Assembly: GCF_947496995.1 (NCBI RefSeq)
Contig: NZ_CANMFD010000005.1
Coordinates: 186,001-250,000, forward strand
Direction: 5' to 3'
Length of the DNA stretch: 64,000 nt
Origin: an uncultured Roseibium sp.
Lineage (GTDB): Bacteria > Pseudomonadota > Alphaproteobacteria > Rhizobiales > Stappiaceae
Shown here: positions 37,966 to 48,300 of the stretch, piece after piece
Layout: every line of letters starts with the position of its first letter
Numbering within the stretch: position 1 is the stretch's first letter
The notes under the pieces: model-generated
Seen by the model: only the letters and a program-made list of their open reading frames with translations
Told to the model about the DNA's origin: nothing
The model's database searches: none
Program-made: the position numbers and the translations under genes

Positions 37966-37994
37966 TCCCGGCAGAATGACTGATCCTGCCGGGA
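37966..37994. terminator. Hairpin between convergent usp and RND permease genes
   Basis: TCCCGGCAG (37966-37974) and CTGCCGGGA (37986-37994), a perfect 9-bp stem with an 11-base loop, in the 57-base gap between convergent genes. No U-tract on either side, so efficiency is uncertain. Confidence 0.5.
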
Positions 37995-38000
37995 AGGATG

Positions 38001-41000
38001 CTAAGTCGTGACGGTTTCAGTCTTGCGCCTGCGGAAGAGGCCCACCGCCTTCAGGACGGCGACATACAGGACGGGCACCAGCAGGATCCCAAGGATTGCC
38101 GAGAAGATGATCCCCCCGAGCATTCCCGTACCGATCGATTTCTGGGCCTGAGAGCCTGCTCCGGTCGCAAGCACCAGCGGCGTGATTCCCAGCCCGAAGG
38201 CGAAGGATGTCATGATGATCGGCCGCAAGCGCAGACGAGCCGCCGTGATGGTGGCCTCGTACAGTTCCGTGCCTTGCGCGCGCAGTGTTTGCGCAAACTC
38301 GACAATCAGAATGGCGTTTCGTGAGGCCAGTCCGATGATCGTCAGAAGCCCGACCTTGAAATAGACATCATTCGACTGGCCGAAATACCAGGTCGCCAGC
38401 ATGGCGCCCAGAAGACCCACCGGGACACACAGCATGACCGAGAAGGGGACCGTCCAGCTTTCGTAGAGAGCGGCCAGGCAAAGGAACACGATCAGCGCGG
38501 ACAGCGAAAAGAGGATTGTCTGCTGATCGCCGGCAAGGCGCTCCTGATAGGAAATTCCCGTCCACGCAAAGCCGTAGCCGCCCTCGAGCTTTCCGACCAG
38601 TTCTTCCATCGCGTCCATGGCCTGACCGGAACTTACCCCCGGTGCGGTGGCGCCCGAGATCTGCAGCGCCAGGCTGTCACCGTAGCGCTCAAGACCCGGG
38701 TAGGTTTCGGACCATTCCTTGGTCACGAAGGCAGAGAAGGGCACCATCTCGTTTTCGCTGTTGCGCGCCGACCAGGTATCGATATCCGTCGGCTGCATGC
38801 GCCATGGGGCGTCGCCCTGCACGATAACCTTGCGCTGATCGCTGCCGAGGCTGAAATCATTCACGTAGGCGCCTGCGAAGACCGTCGTCAGCATTGCGTT
38901 GATGTCCGCCAGGGCAAGCCCGTAGGATTCCGCCTTCTGCTGATCGATATTCAGTCGCAACGAGGTCTGTTTGGCGTTGTCGCTGCTGCGCACACCCAGG
39001 ACACGGCTGTCCGTCTGGGCGGCGGCGACCAGCTTGTCGGCCGCTTCGCTCAAGGCTCCGATGCCGTTTCCGGCCTGGTCGGTCAGGTACATCGTGAAGC
39101 CGGAAGACGATCCCAGGCCCTGGATCGCCGGAGGCAGCAGGAAATAGACCTGGGCCATCCGGTTGCCGAGGAATGCCGCATTCGCGCGTGCGCTGATGGT
39201 GGCTGCGCTGACGCCGGGTCGTTCCTTGTATCCCTTGAGCTTGACGAACAGCAGCGCCTTGTTCTGGCTGACGCCGCTGAAACTGAACCCGAGCGCGGCG
39301 AACACCGAGGTCACCACATCGGCCTCCTTGTCGAGCAGATACTCCTCGACCGCTTTAACGGCCTGTTCGGTCTGTTCGGTCGTGGCCCCTTCGGGCAACT
39401 GCACCATCGCCATCATCACGCCCTGATCCTCGGTGGGAACGAAAGACGAGGGGAGGCGGTCGAAAATCCACATGGTGCCGTAGCCGATCGCGAAAACCAG
39501 GACGATCGCGCTGAACGGGCGGCGCGCCAGGCGGCCGACAATGCCGCAATATCCATCTGTCATCCGGTCGAAGCCGGTGTTGAACATCCGTATCGGCGCG
39601 GCCCGCGGTTTGCCGTGCCGCGGCTTCAACAGCTGCGCGCACATGGTTGGCGTCAGAACGAGAGCCACGAATAGGGACAGAACCATCGCCGTGATGATGG
39701 TGACCGAGAACTGGTAATAGATCACGCCGGTCGATCCGCCCATGAAGGCCATGGGAAGAAACACCGCAGACAGAACCAGGACAATTCCGACCAGAGCCCC
39801 GGATATGTCCTTCATGCTTTTTTCGGTGGCCTCGAGCGCGCTCAGGCCCTCTTCTTCCATGATCCGCTCGACGTTTTCGACGACGACGATCGCGTCGTCC
39901 ACGAGAAGGCCGATGGCAAGAACCATGGCGAACATGGTCAAGGTGTTGATCGACATGCCGAGCATGGACAGCACGCCGAAGGTTCCTAGGAGCACGATCG
40001 GCACCGTGACCGCCGGGATCAGGGTTGCCCGCCAGCTTTGCAGAAACAAAAGGGTCACGAGCGACACAAGCACAATGGCTTCGCCCAGCGTCTCATAGAC
40101 CTGATCTATGGATTCCTGAACAAAGGGCGAGATGTCGAAGGGATATTCGACAGTCACCCCTTCCGGCAGGGCGGAAGACAGTTCCCTGGTGGCGGCCCGG
40201 ACACGTTTCGCCGTCTCCACCGCGTTCGCGCCGTCCGCAAGGCTGACGCCGAAGCCGGCCGCCGGTTTGCCGTTATAGCGGCTGGAGGTTCCGAAACTTT
40301 CGGCCGACAGTTCAACTCTGGCGACATCTGACAGGTAGACGCTTGAGCCGTCCTTGTTGGTCTTGAGAAGGATGCGCTCGAAATCCTGTACCGTTGAAAG
40401 CTGCGACTGCGCCGTGAGCGACATGGTGATCTGCTGGCCCCTGACGACCGGCTGGCTGCCAAGTGACCCGACCGTGACATTGGTGTTTTGCTCGGACACC
40501 GCGAGGCTCACGTCGGAGGGGCTGATCTGATAGCGGTAGAGCAGATACGGGTTGAGCCAGATCCGCATCGCGAACTGCGTGCCGAAGCTGTTGATGGATC
40601 CTACACCATCCACTCTCTGGACGGTGTTCTGGATCGTGGATGTCAGGATGTTGCCCAGCTGAACCGAGTTATAGGTGCCGTCTTCGGAGACGAGGGCACC
40701 CACAAGCAATATCGACGAGTTCGACCGGGAGACGGTGAGACCCGCGCTGATCACCTGCGCAGGCAGTCCCGCCTGGACCAGTTGCAGCTTGTTCTGCACC
40801 TGCACCTGTGCAAGTTCCGGATCGACACTGTCGTCGAAGGTCAGGGAGATGCTCGACGATCCTTCGGAGGAACTCGCGGTCATGTAGGTCATGCCGCTGA
40901 GCCCGGTCATGCCGTTCTGTATGACGGAGGTCACGGAGTTGTCGACAACTTCCGCGGATGCGCCCGCATAGTTTGCCGAGATCGTGACCGTTGTCGGCGC

Positions 41001-41114
41001 GATCTCGGGGTATTGCGAAATCGGCAAGGAATTCAAGCCGTAGAGGCCGAACAGCATGGTCACGATCGCAAGGACCCATGCAAAGACGGGCCGCCGGAGA
41101 AAAAAGGAAGCCAT
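38001..41114 (-). CDS. HAE1-type RND multidrug efflux permease (AcrB/MexF-like)
   Basis: 1037 residues from ATG 41114 (MASFFLRRPVFAWVLAIVTMLFGLYGL), standard AcrB length. It has twelve membrane helices in two halves with large periplasmic loops. Proton-relay aspartates are in the fourth helix (AIGLLVDDAIVVVENVERIM), and other hallmarks are PEIAPTTVTISANYAGASAEVV and LTIIGLASRNAILIVEFA. It exports hydrophobic or amphiphilic compounds using the proton gradient, as a trimer with adaptor and outer-membrane channel. The adaptor gene precedes it by 4 bases; no outer-membrane factor or regulator gene is nearby. Confidence 0.96.
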   Translation of the reverse strand: MASFFLRRPVFAWVLAIVTMLFGLYGLNSLPISQYPEIAPTTVTISANYAGASAEVVDNSVTSVIQNGMTGLSGMTYMTASSSEGSSSISLTFDDSVDPELAQVQVQNKLQLVQAGLPAQVISAGLTVSRSNSSILLVGALVSEDGTYNSVQLGNILTSTIQNTVQRVDGVGSINSFGTQFAMRIWLNPYLLYRYQISPSDVSLAVSEQNTNVTVGSLGSQPVVRGQQITMSLTAQSQLSTVQDFERILLKTNKDGSSVYLSDVARVELSAESFGTSSRYNGKPAAGFGVSLADGANAVETAKRVRAATRELSSALPEGVTVEYPFDISPFVQESIDQVYETLGEAIVLVSLVTLLFLQSWRATLIPAVTVPIVLLGTFGVLSMLGMSINTLTMFAMVLAIGLLVDDAIVVVENVERIMEEEGLSALEATEKSMKDISGALVGIVLVLSAVFLPMAFMGGSTGVIYYQFSVTIITAMVLSLFVALVLTPTMCAQLLKPRHGKPRAAPIRMFNTGFDRMTDGYCGIVGRLARRPFSAIVLVFAIGYGTMWIFDRLPSSFVPTEDQGVMMAMVQLPEGATTEQTEQAVKAVEEYLLDKEADVVTSVFAALGFSFSGVSQNKALLFVKLKGYKERPGVSAATISARANAAFLGNRMAQVYFLLPPAIQGLGSSSGFTMYLTDQAGNGIGALSEAADKLVAAAQTDSRVLGVRSSDNAKQTSLRLNIDQQKAESYGLALADINAMLTTVFAGAYVNDFSLGSDQRKVIVQGDAPWRMQPTDIDTWSARNSENEMVPFSAFVTKEWSETYPGLERYGDSLALQISGATAPGVSSGQAMDAMEELVGKLEGGYGFAWTGISYQERLAGDQQTILFSLSALIVFLCLAALYESWTVPFSVMLCVPVGLLGAMLATWYFGQSNDVYFKVGLLTIIGLASRNAILIVEFAQTLRAQGTELYEATITAARLRLRPIIMTSFAFGLGITPLVLATGAGSQAQKSIGTGMLGGIIFSAILGILLVPVLYVAVLKAVGLFRRRKTETVTT

Positions 41115-41118
41115 CGGA

Positions 41119-42306
41119 CTATTTCTCCGTCTTGGTTTTCGAGGCGTCGTCCTGAACCAGTCCGTCGGCATTGATGGTCACGGGCACCGGGTTGACTTTC
41201 ACGCCCGGCCTCATTGTCACGAGGCCGTCGACAATAACCTTGTCGCCCGGCTCAAATTCCGTTTCCACGACCCAGTTGTTCTCGTAGACACCCTTTTCGG
41301 TGAACTGGACTTGTTTCGAAGTGCCGTCCTTGTCGACGATAAATGCCGTCAGCAGCCCGGTGTTGCTGCGCTTGGCTGCTCTCTGGGGAACAAGAAAAGC
41401 GTCTACCGTACCGATCTGGATATCGCCGCGTAGGAACATGCCGGGCAGGATCTTGTTGCCGGGGTTCTCGAACCTGAACCTGAGGGACGAGGTTCCGGTC
41501 GTGGTGGTCACTGTCGTTCCCGCGGCCACGAAGCTCCCTTCGCTGGCAAAGGCTTCGCCGTTTTCCAGGGTCAGCTTCGCCTTCAGTCGCTCGGTGATCT
41601 TCAAGGTGCCGGCTTCCACTTCGGCGCGCAGCTTCAACATGACCGTGCTGGATTCCTGCATGACCACTTCGATGGGATCGAGCGTCGTGACGATGGTCAT
41701 GGCATCGGACTGCGAGCCGACGACGAGATCGCCGACCGAAACACTCGCAACGTCGGCTCTGCCCTTGATGGGGCTCTTGACTGTCGTCCAGGAGAGCTGC
41801 GTGCGCGCGAAGTCAAGTGAGGCTTTCGCGGACTTGAGGGTGGCGGCGTCCGTGGCCATGGTCGCCTGGGCCTTCTCGACCTGAGCTTTGGAGGTCGCCG
41901 TCCCTTCCAGGGATTTCGATCTTTCATAAGACGCCTTGGAAGCCGTCGCGTTTGCCTGGGCCGTGGCGACTTGCGCTTCTGCCTCGGCGACCGAGGCCGC
42001 ATAGCTGTCATCGTCCAGCTTGAACAGAGGGTCGCCGACGGCAATTTCCTTGGTCGGGTCGTAGAGGATTTTTTCGACCACCCCGCTGACACGCGGTCGG
42101 ATGCTGACCTGCCGGTATGCAATTGCGCGACCGGGAAGGCTCAGGATGCGTGGCACCTCTTGCTTGGTCAGGGTCACGGTCCCGACGTCCATGGGAGGGG
42201 CGTCGGTCTGGGCGAAGACGGCGTCGTGGGCCATCAGTCCGAAGCTGACAACCGCGGCGACCCACAGTCTCACACAGCCGGTTTCCTTGCATACCGTTCC
42301 GAACAT
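41119..42306 (-). CDS. RND efflux periplasmic adaptor subunit (MFP/AcrA-like)
   Basis: 395 residues. Signal sequence VRLWVAAVVSFGLMAHDAVFAQ; then a lipoyl/barrel-sandwich half (ISLPGRAIAYRQVSIRPRVSGVVEKILY-type sequence, VGDPLFKLDDDSY), a coiled-coil hairpin (AEAQVATAQANATASKASYERSKSLE) and the second half SPIKGRADVASVSVGDLVVGS. No lipobox Cys is seen, so it is probably not a lipoprotein. It bridges the RND permease and an outer-membrane channel. It is first in a two-gene operon. The cell may use a TolC homologue encoded elsewhere. Confidence 0.94.
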   Translation of the reverse strand: MFGTVCKETGCVRLWVAAVVSFGLMAHDAVFAQTDAPPMDVGTVTLTKQEVPRILSLPGRAIAYRQVSIRPRVSGVVEKILYDPTKEIAVGDPLFKLDDDSYAASVAEAEAQVATAQANATASKASYERSKSLEGTATSKAQVEKAQATMATDAATLKSAKASLDFARTQLSWTTVKSPIKGRADVASVSVGDLVVGSQSDAMTIVTTLDPIEVVMQESSTVMLKLRAEVEAGTLKITERLKAKLTLENGEAFASEGSFVAAGTTVTTTTGTSSLRFRFENPGNKILPGMFLRGDIQIGTVDAFLVPQRAAKRSNTGLLTAFIVDKDGTSKQVQFTEKGVYENNWVVETEFEPGDKVIVDGLVTMRPGVKVNPVPVTINADGLVQDDASKTKTEK

Positions 42307-42702
42307 ATCTGCACGACCCCTGTTTGCTGAATTACGAGACCTACGACCCTGGAAGGAATTGTGGTCCCCTTCCTAAGCAATTTTCGTGAAGGAATATTGA
42401 ATCGATGGGATTTCGCGACAGCAATTCCTGGATATTTTTCTTTTCCCGGATGATCCGGCAAACAGGCATCTCTTTCTGCCTACCTTCGGAGTTGTTCCAA
42501 ATCACCCGGTTATGTTTGAGCGTGAATTCAAATCCTTTCGGAAGACTTGATAGATCGATCCTGTACCGGAATTCCGGTCTCACTCGGGTTGTTGGAACGT
42601 CTAGCTAGAAATGCCAATAAAAAAGCCCGGCTACAGATGTTGGCAGCCGGGCTCGAAATCGAATTTTATTTTCAGTCCAGCGGATGTCCCGCCGTTACTT
42701 CA
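42307..42702. other. Upstream region of the efflux operon, no firm gene
   Basis: 396 bases holding the adaptor promoter and, at its right end, the terminator of the DUF697 gene. A GTG-started 80-codon frame on minus (42341-42583) has a composition unlike typical shadow frames (few Ala, many Ile/Asn/Lys), but no good ribosome binding site and no recognisable domain. I do not call it a gene. GTTCCAACAACCC-type sequence near 42585-42600 shows no clear operator. Confidence 0.4.
42617..42653 (-). terminator. Intrinsic terminator of the DUF697 gene
   Basis: On minus: AGCCCGGCT (42645-42653), 12-base loop, AGCCGGGCT (42624-42632), then TTTTTTAT. A perfect 9-bp GC-rich stem followed by a U-tract, 50 bases after the DUF697 stop. 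Confidence 0.9.
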
Positions 42703-43194
42703 TCAGGATGCTTTTGACGCCGCCGCGGAAGAAGAACGGGATTTCGTTGCGACCTCGTATTCCTTCTTGAAGAAACCGCGCATCTTCTCGGCGTCGAAAG
42801 TCAGAAGCGTGCCGCCGGACTCGAAATGCATCGTGAAGGTGCGCCCTACGGCATAGGTTGCAGCAGTGGCGAACAGCGGTGCACTTGCGATACCAAGAGC
42901 CGTACCAAGCACCGGAATGGCCTTCAGCAAGCTCGCCGCGGTGATGCCTGCTCCGACCGGAACGATCGTCGACAGGAGAGCGGTGATCGCTGCTTTGCCG
43001 GCATTGGAACTGAATTTGACATCGTAAACGTCGGAGATGTCCTTTACGAGCTTAAGTTGCAGCGCTGCGATGGCTGCAAGATCCAGGACAGGAACCGGAA
43101 TGAACGCCGCACCGCCGGCAAAGGCAGCGTAACGTTTGGTCAATGCGAGTGCCTCGTCGGCACGATCAAGCTCTTCAGTTTCGGTGGCAGGCAT
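42703..43194 (-). CDS. DUF697-like membrane-associated protein
   Basis: 163 residues from ATG 43194, with CAGGAAG upstream. The layout matches DUF697: a conserved amphipathic N-terminus (RADEALALTKRYAAFAGGAAFIPVPVLDLAAIAALQLKLVKDISDVYDV in pieces), then two hydrophobic helices (AITALLSTIVPVGAGITAASLLKAIPVLG and SAPLFATAATYAVGRTF). The Ser/Ala-rich tail is probably disordered. DUF697 domains occur in GTPase-associated YcjF-type proteins, but there is no GTPase here. Function unknown. It probably does not belong to the adjacent biosynthetic cluster. Confidence 0.75.
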   Translation of the reverse strand: MPATETEELDRADEALALTKRYAAFAGGAAFIPVPVLDLAAIAALQLKLVKDISDVYDVKFSSNAGKAAITALLSTIVPVGAGITAASLLKAIPVLGTALGIASAPLFATAATYAVGRTFTMHFESGGTLLTFDAEKMRGFFKKEYEVATKSRSSSAAASKAS

Positions 43195-43429
43195 ATCTAT
43201 ATCTTCCTGTAGCGAACGCGTCGGCGGGTGACTGTGTCGTGTGCCGGTCGCACCGGCCATGTGGGAAGGCCAGCAATTCGGCTTCCGATACATGTGCTCC
43301 TTTAGAAAAGAGCAAAGCAGCGCAAACCTAGAAGAAAAACGTCCAAACGACAATAAAAATCCCGTTGAAATTGTAAAAAATGCCGATGAATTACACTCCG
43401 GAATGCAATTCCATTCCAACGCGTCTGCT

Positions 43430-44290
43430 TTATTTCCGGTCGCCATGCTGTTGTGAAAGCGGCTTCAGCGCCTCGAACACGCAGCTTGAAAATATCTGCA
43501 GATGCGAATGCAGAAAAAAGTGCCCGCCGTCAATGATTTGCAAGTGAAATGAACCGCTTGTCTCATTTTTCCAGGACTGCATGTCGCCCGGTCCGGCATA
43601 GGGATCGTGGCGTCCGGCTAAGGCGAGAATGGGAACATCCAACGGGGCGGAGGTTCGGGTCACGGCCTGCCGCGCAACGCTGAAATCGGCGCGCAAAGTC
43701 GGCTCCACCAGCGTTTTCAACTCATCATTGCAAAGCACTTCCTCGGGCGTACCTTCGTATCCCGCGATCAGATTCCAGAAGGTTTCCGAATCGAGCGTGT
43801 CTATCTGCGGGAGTCTGGAGGGCAGTGCCGGAGCTGCGTGGGCGGCGACGATGAGCTGAAGAGGAAGAGGCTGTCCTGCCGCGGCGAGCGCATGCACGAG
43901 TCCCAGGGAAATCCGGCTACCCATGGAATATCCCAAAATCGCATAGGGCCTGTCGAGATGGGGTGCAACCTCAGACTGCAGGATCTCGACAAGTTCGTCC
44001 AAACTTTCGACAGGTGGTTCAAACATGCGGTTCTCGCGGCCCGGCAGTTGAACCGGCTGAATGTCGAGCCACTCGGGTGCGGCCCGGCAAAACGCCTGGA
44101 ACTGGGCAACGCCGCCTCCGGCAAAGGGCAGTACGAAGAGCCGCAACGGTGCCGCTCCCTGATTTTCGGCACGGGGAAGCCATGGGCTTTTCGTCGAGGC
44201 AATAGCGGTCACGGGCGGCAGCTTTCCGGGGCGGGTTAAGAAGTCATCTGAGAAGTCATGTTCGGCGTCAGAATATCTCCGGGCTTTCAT
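43430..44290 (-). CDS. Type II thioesterase of the PKS-NRPS cluster
   Basis: 286 residues from ATG 44290, which overlaps the end of the phosphopantetheinyl transferase gene by 23 bases; a later start such as the GTG near 44215 is possible. Alpha/beta hydrolase: LRLFVLPFAGGGVAQFQAF at the N-terminus, nucleophile AILGYSMGSRISLGLVHAL, Asp in ILALAGRHDPYAGPGDM and His in IIDGGHFFLHSH. Stand-alone TEII enzymes remove wrong or stalled acyl groups from carrier proteins of PKS/NRPS lines. Its position, co-transcribed with a PPTase and divergent from the megasynthases, supports that editing role. Confidence 0.92.
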   Translation of the reverse strand: MKARRYSDAEHDFSDDFLTRPGKLPPVTAIASTKSPWLPRAENQGAAPLRLFVLPFAGGGVAQFQAFCRAAPEWLDIQPVQLPGRENRMFEPPVESLDELVEILQSEVAPHLDRPYAILGYSMGSRISLGLVHALAAAGQPLPLQLIVAAHAAPALPSRLPQIDTLDSETFWNLIAGYEGTPEEVLCNDELKTLVEPTLRADFSVARQAVTRTSAPLDVPILALAGRHDPYAGPGDMQSWKNETSGSFHLQIIDGGHFFLHSHLQIFSSCVFEALKPLSQQHGDRK

Positions 44291-44987
44291 AATCGTAAAG
44301 CCGCATCTCGAGGCGTTTGCCGAACGTTGCGACGTGAGCCATGCATCCGGTGGGGGCCGGGATGCGCGCGACGGAGATCCATCGGCCGGCAATTTTTCCG
44401 CTCACCGGCCTCGTGCCGGTGAGCGAGCCGAGCGATATCGAGCAAGGATCCGTCATGAAGCCGGCGCCAAGGAGTTTGAGCACAGCTTCTTTCGCGGTCC
44501 ACAGGACAAGTAAGCCCTCCTCGGTTATTCCCGCGGCGCAAGCCTGTCGCCATTCGTCGGGCGCGGCGATCTGGCGATACAGGGTCGCCGGATCGTCCCG
44601 GGGTGAAGGTTCGAAGTCTATCCCGACCGGTCCAGCGGAGATGGCGAGCCAGATTTCCTCATTGGAATGGGTCACGTTGAAACCGATGGGGTCGCCCTGC
44701 AGTCCGGGTTTGCCGTGAGGACCGGCGGAGATGGCAAGGTCCGATGGGGAAACGCCAAGTGCGACTGAAATTTTCCGGCGTACCCAAGACCGGCCGGCGC
44801 GATAGCGCGCCGCATCTGTCCGTCGTACAAACCGCGATGCCCGTTCCATTTCCGCTTCGCTCAATGATCTGCAATCGTCGGGCAGGTCCTCAAATCGGGC
44901 TCTGAAGACCTCGACGTACCCGGTGCACCGGCGCAGATCTGATGATTGGATTTGCAAAGACCCGTTCCTCCAGCGTCGCTCCCGCAT
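44268..44987 (-). CDS. 4'-phosphopantetheinyl transferase, Sfp type
   Basis: 239 residues from ATG 44987. It transfers phosphopantetheine from CoA to the Ser of ACP/PCP domains, here probably those of the adjacent PKS-NRPS. Conserved motifs are SAGPHGKPGL, FNVTHSNEEIWLAIS, GIDFEP (Mg-binding) and the PPTase signature LLVLWTAKEAVLKLLGAG. A TTG at 44957 lies 9 bases after GGAGG and may be the true start, giving 229 residues beginning (M)QIQSSDLRRC. It is the first gene of the divergent PPTase-TEII pair. Confidence 0.95.
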   Translation of the reverse strand: MRERRWRNGSLQIQSSDLRRCTGYVEVFRARFEDLPDDCRSLSEAEMERASRFVRRTDAARYRAGRSWVRRKISVALGVSPSDLAISAGPHGKPGLQGDPIGFNVTHSNEEIWLAISAGPVGIDFEPSPRDDPATLYRQIAAPDEWRQACAAGITEEGLLVLWTAKEAVLKLLGAGFMTDPCSISLGSLTGTRPVSGKIAGRWISVARIPAPTGCMAHVATFGKRLEMRLYDYESPEIF

Positions 44988-45366
44988 CCTGGAAAATACT
45001 GACCCTCAGAGGTAAAGCCGCGGCGCTGAAAGCAAACGCTCAATCCAGCCGGATCCCGGCTCATAATTCATGTCGGAGTTGTTGTGCAAGGGCTTGCCAA
45101 ACCGCGGCGAGGTTCTCAATAATGCATTAGCGTGTGTATTTTTCTTTTTCCCTCCTTTTGCGGATCGCGAGCTTGTGACCATAATTTTACAACCATTGGT
45201 AGGTGTTTCGAAGTGTTCTCTGGATGGCCTTCAATCTTATATTGACACTTCTTACAATGTTTGCCTATTTCAGAGCAATAATGCAGTTTTAACTGGAATA
45301 TTGTCTCTCATAGCTGCACGCTAGAAGCCTTTCCGCAACCCACGTCTTGATCGCCAGGGGCTCGAA
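44988..45366. promoter_or_regulatory. Divergent promoter region of the PKS-NRPS cluster
   Basis: 379 bases, AT-rich between 45120 and 45310 in contrast to its surroundings. It contains a TTGACA (45242-45247) with a weak TATTTC-type -10 candidate about 18 bases on, oriented to the megasynthases. No regulator gene or clear operator palindrome is visible. It must also hold the promoter of the PPTase-TEII pair. Confidence 0.45.
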
Positions 45367-48300
45367 TTGCAGAAATCCGGACCAGTGCGGGTCTCTTATG
45401 ACAAATCACCACAACCGGTGGGCGAGGCCAGTCAGCTCCAGTTCGCACCGGCGGACAAGGATTTACGTCATCTGCTGCTTCAGGCCAATCCGGATCGGGG
45501 CATTCACTACGGAATACAGGGCGACTCCTATCAGTCTTATGCCGAGCTTGGAGACGCAGCGGAACGGATCGCTCTTGGCCTGATGGCGGCGGGCGTTGCC
45601 GAGGGAGACGCCGTGATCGTGATGATCGGCGCACCGCGGCATTTCCTTGAATGTTTCTGGGGGTGCCTGCTCGCCGGAGCGCTGCCGGTCCCCCTGCAGT
45701 CAGGTGCCACCGATGAGGCGGCACTCAAGGTGTTGCGCGTGGCGGCGGTCCTCGGATCGCCATGGCTGATTTCGGACAAGGATATTTCGTCACAGTGCGG
45801 CAGTGTGTCGGCCGCACACGGCCTTGAAGATGTGCTGAGTGCGCTTGCCGCAAAGCAGTTGAGCCATGAAGTTCTGATCAACCCGCTGGAGGATGCGGTT
45901 CTGCGCATCCGTCTCAATGCGGTGGCCACAGGCCCCGACAGCACGGCCTTCATACAGTTTTCCTCCGGCTCGACGGGCGACCCGAAAGGCGTGGTTCTGA
46001 CCCACCGCCGGATCCTCGCGCATCTTGCGGATCTCGGCGCCAGCTGCCAGGCATCCGCCGACGATGTCTTCCTGAGCTGGTTCCCGCTGACGCACGACAT
46101 GGGGATGATGCTTATGCATCTCCTGCCGCTCGCGCTTGGGGCCGCACAGACGCAGATCGAGACGAAATCCTTCGTTCAGCGGCCCAGGCGCTGGCTGGCT
46201 CGTGCCGCGGAGCTGAAAGCGACCGTTCTTTGCACCAATAATTTCGGCCTCAAGCATTTCCTCAAGGTGACCGAGGGCGGCACTCCGGTTCGGGACGATC
46301 TCTCCGGCGTGCGGCTGATGTTCAACGCGGCGGAGCCTATCTCGGCCGAGCTATGGGAAACGTTCATGACCTTTGTGAGCGAGACCCGCCTTCCGCATTC
46401 GGCAATGTATCCCGGCTATGGTCTTGCCGAAGCGACGCTGGCCGTGTCGGTTCCGGTTCCCGGCGACGGACTGCGTACCCTCAGCGCAAGCCGCGCGGCG
46501 CTTGGTCCCGGAGATACGGTGCGCGCTCCAGACAAACCGCAGGACGAGGTTCTGCTGGTCGATGTCGGACGCGCGATCGAAAATACCAGGCTGCGCATTG
46601 CGGGAGAGGATGGTTCCGATCTCGGCGAAGGCCGTATAGGCGAGGTTCAGCTGCAAAGCCGCAGCTCTGCAGAGGGTTATCTCAATCTGCCCTACGACGC
46701 GCTTTACACGCCGGATGCCTGGCTTCGCACCGGCGATCTGGGTCTGTTGCGCGACGGGCGGCTGTTCATTACCGGCCGGATCAAGGAGATGATCACCCAG
46801 GGCGGCCAGAATTTCTATCCTCACGATATCGAACGGGTGGCCGAAACCGTTCCAGGGGTTGAACTCGGCAGGGTCGTCGCAACGTCGGTTTTCGACCCTG
46901 CCGAGCAGAGCGAGCAGCTCCTCGTCTTTCTGCATGCCCGACGGATCGACGCCGCGCTGGCCAGGCTGGCGCGCGACGTTCAAAGCGTGCTGGCCGCGCA
47001 GGGCGGATGGAATGTGGACCGGGTCGTTCCGATCACCGCGGTTCCAAAAACCTCAAGCGGAAAAATCCGCAGAAACTATCTGGGAAGTCAGTATCTTTCG
47101 GGAGCCTTAGACAGTGCGGCGGAGGAACTTGAGCGGCTGTCGCGGGTAAACGCGCGACGCCTCGCAGGCGACCAGCGGGTGCGCACGCGGCAGATCCTCG
47201 GCGTGCTCCAGGCAAGCGCGGCCCGGTTGCTCGCCCTGCCGGATATCGACATTCGCAGGCCGCTTGCCGATCAGGGGCTCAATTCGTCCCGGGCGATGGC
47301 TCTGCTGGTGGATGCCGGGCAGATACTGGGGCGGGACATCACCGTCGCGCAGCTCTATGACAATCCAACCTTGCTCTCGCTTGCCGAAGCCCTGAGCGCG
47401 GAGGCTGAGGTGCGAGATGACGAGGAAGCCGCTCCGCTTCAGCCGGGTGTCGCGATCACGGGTATCGGCTGCCGGTTTCCAGGGGGCGTTTCCTCGCCTG
47501 CAAGCCTGCTGGAGCTGCTCTCCGAAGGCCGGTCGGCGATCGGGCCGCTGCCGGATGATCGCGCGCCGCGAAACCTTCCCGCAAGCAAACGCCCGGTCGC
47601 AGGGTTTCTCGATGCCATCGACATGTTCGACCCTGCCGTTTTCGGCATTTCCTGGGCGGAAGCGTCGGCGATGGATCCGCAGCAACGGCTGCTTCTCGAA
47701 GTCTGCTGGGAAGCTCTGGAGCGTGCCGGGTTGAGCGGTGCTGAACGCAGCAGGCAGACCGTGGGCGTCTTTGTCGGCATCGGTCCGGGCGAATACGGCT
47801 TCGGGAGAACGACAAAGCCCGACCAGTTTTCCTATACGGGTACCGCGTCTGCAATCGCCGCGGGCCGTCTTGCTTTTTCTCTGGGCCTCAGGGGGCCGGC
47901 GATGGTGGTCGACACGGCCTGCTCGTCTGCGCTTGCTGCCGTGCATCTGGCGGTGCAAAGCCTGATCGCCGGCGAATGCGAGACTGCGATCGCCGCGGGC
48001 GTCAACCTGATCGTCGGGCCGGACGGTCACGCCAAGCTTGAGGCCGTTTCGGCGCTCTCGCCCACCGGCCAATGCCGGGCCTTCGACGATCGCGCGGACG
48101 GATACGTCCGGGGGGAAGGTTGCGGTGCCATCGTGCTGCGTCTGGCCGATCAGGTGGCGGAGGGCGATCCGGTCGTTGCACTCATTTCCGGCACCGCGCT
48201 CAATCAGGACGGGCGCAGCAGCGGCCTGACCGTCCCGAGCGGTCCCGCGCAATCGGCGCTTGTCAAACGGGCTCTGGCACGGGCCGGATTGCAGCCCGAC

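Noticed and set aside
42341..42583. 80-codon frame on minus upstream of the efflux adaptor gene
   Set aside because: GTG start without ribosome binding site, no recognisable domain, and it covers the likely promoter of the adaptor gene.
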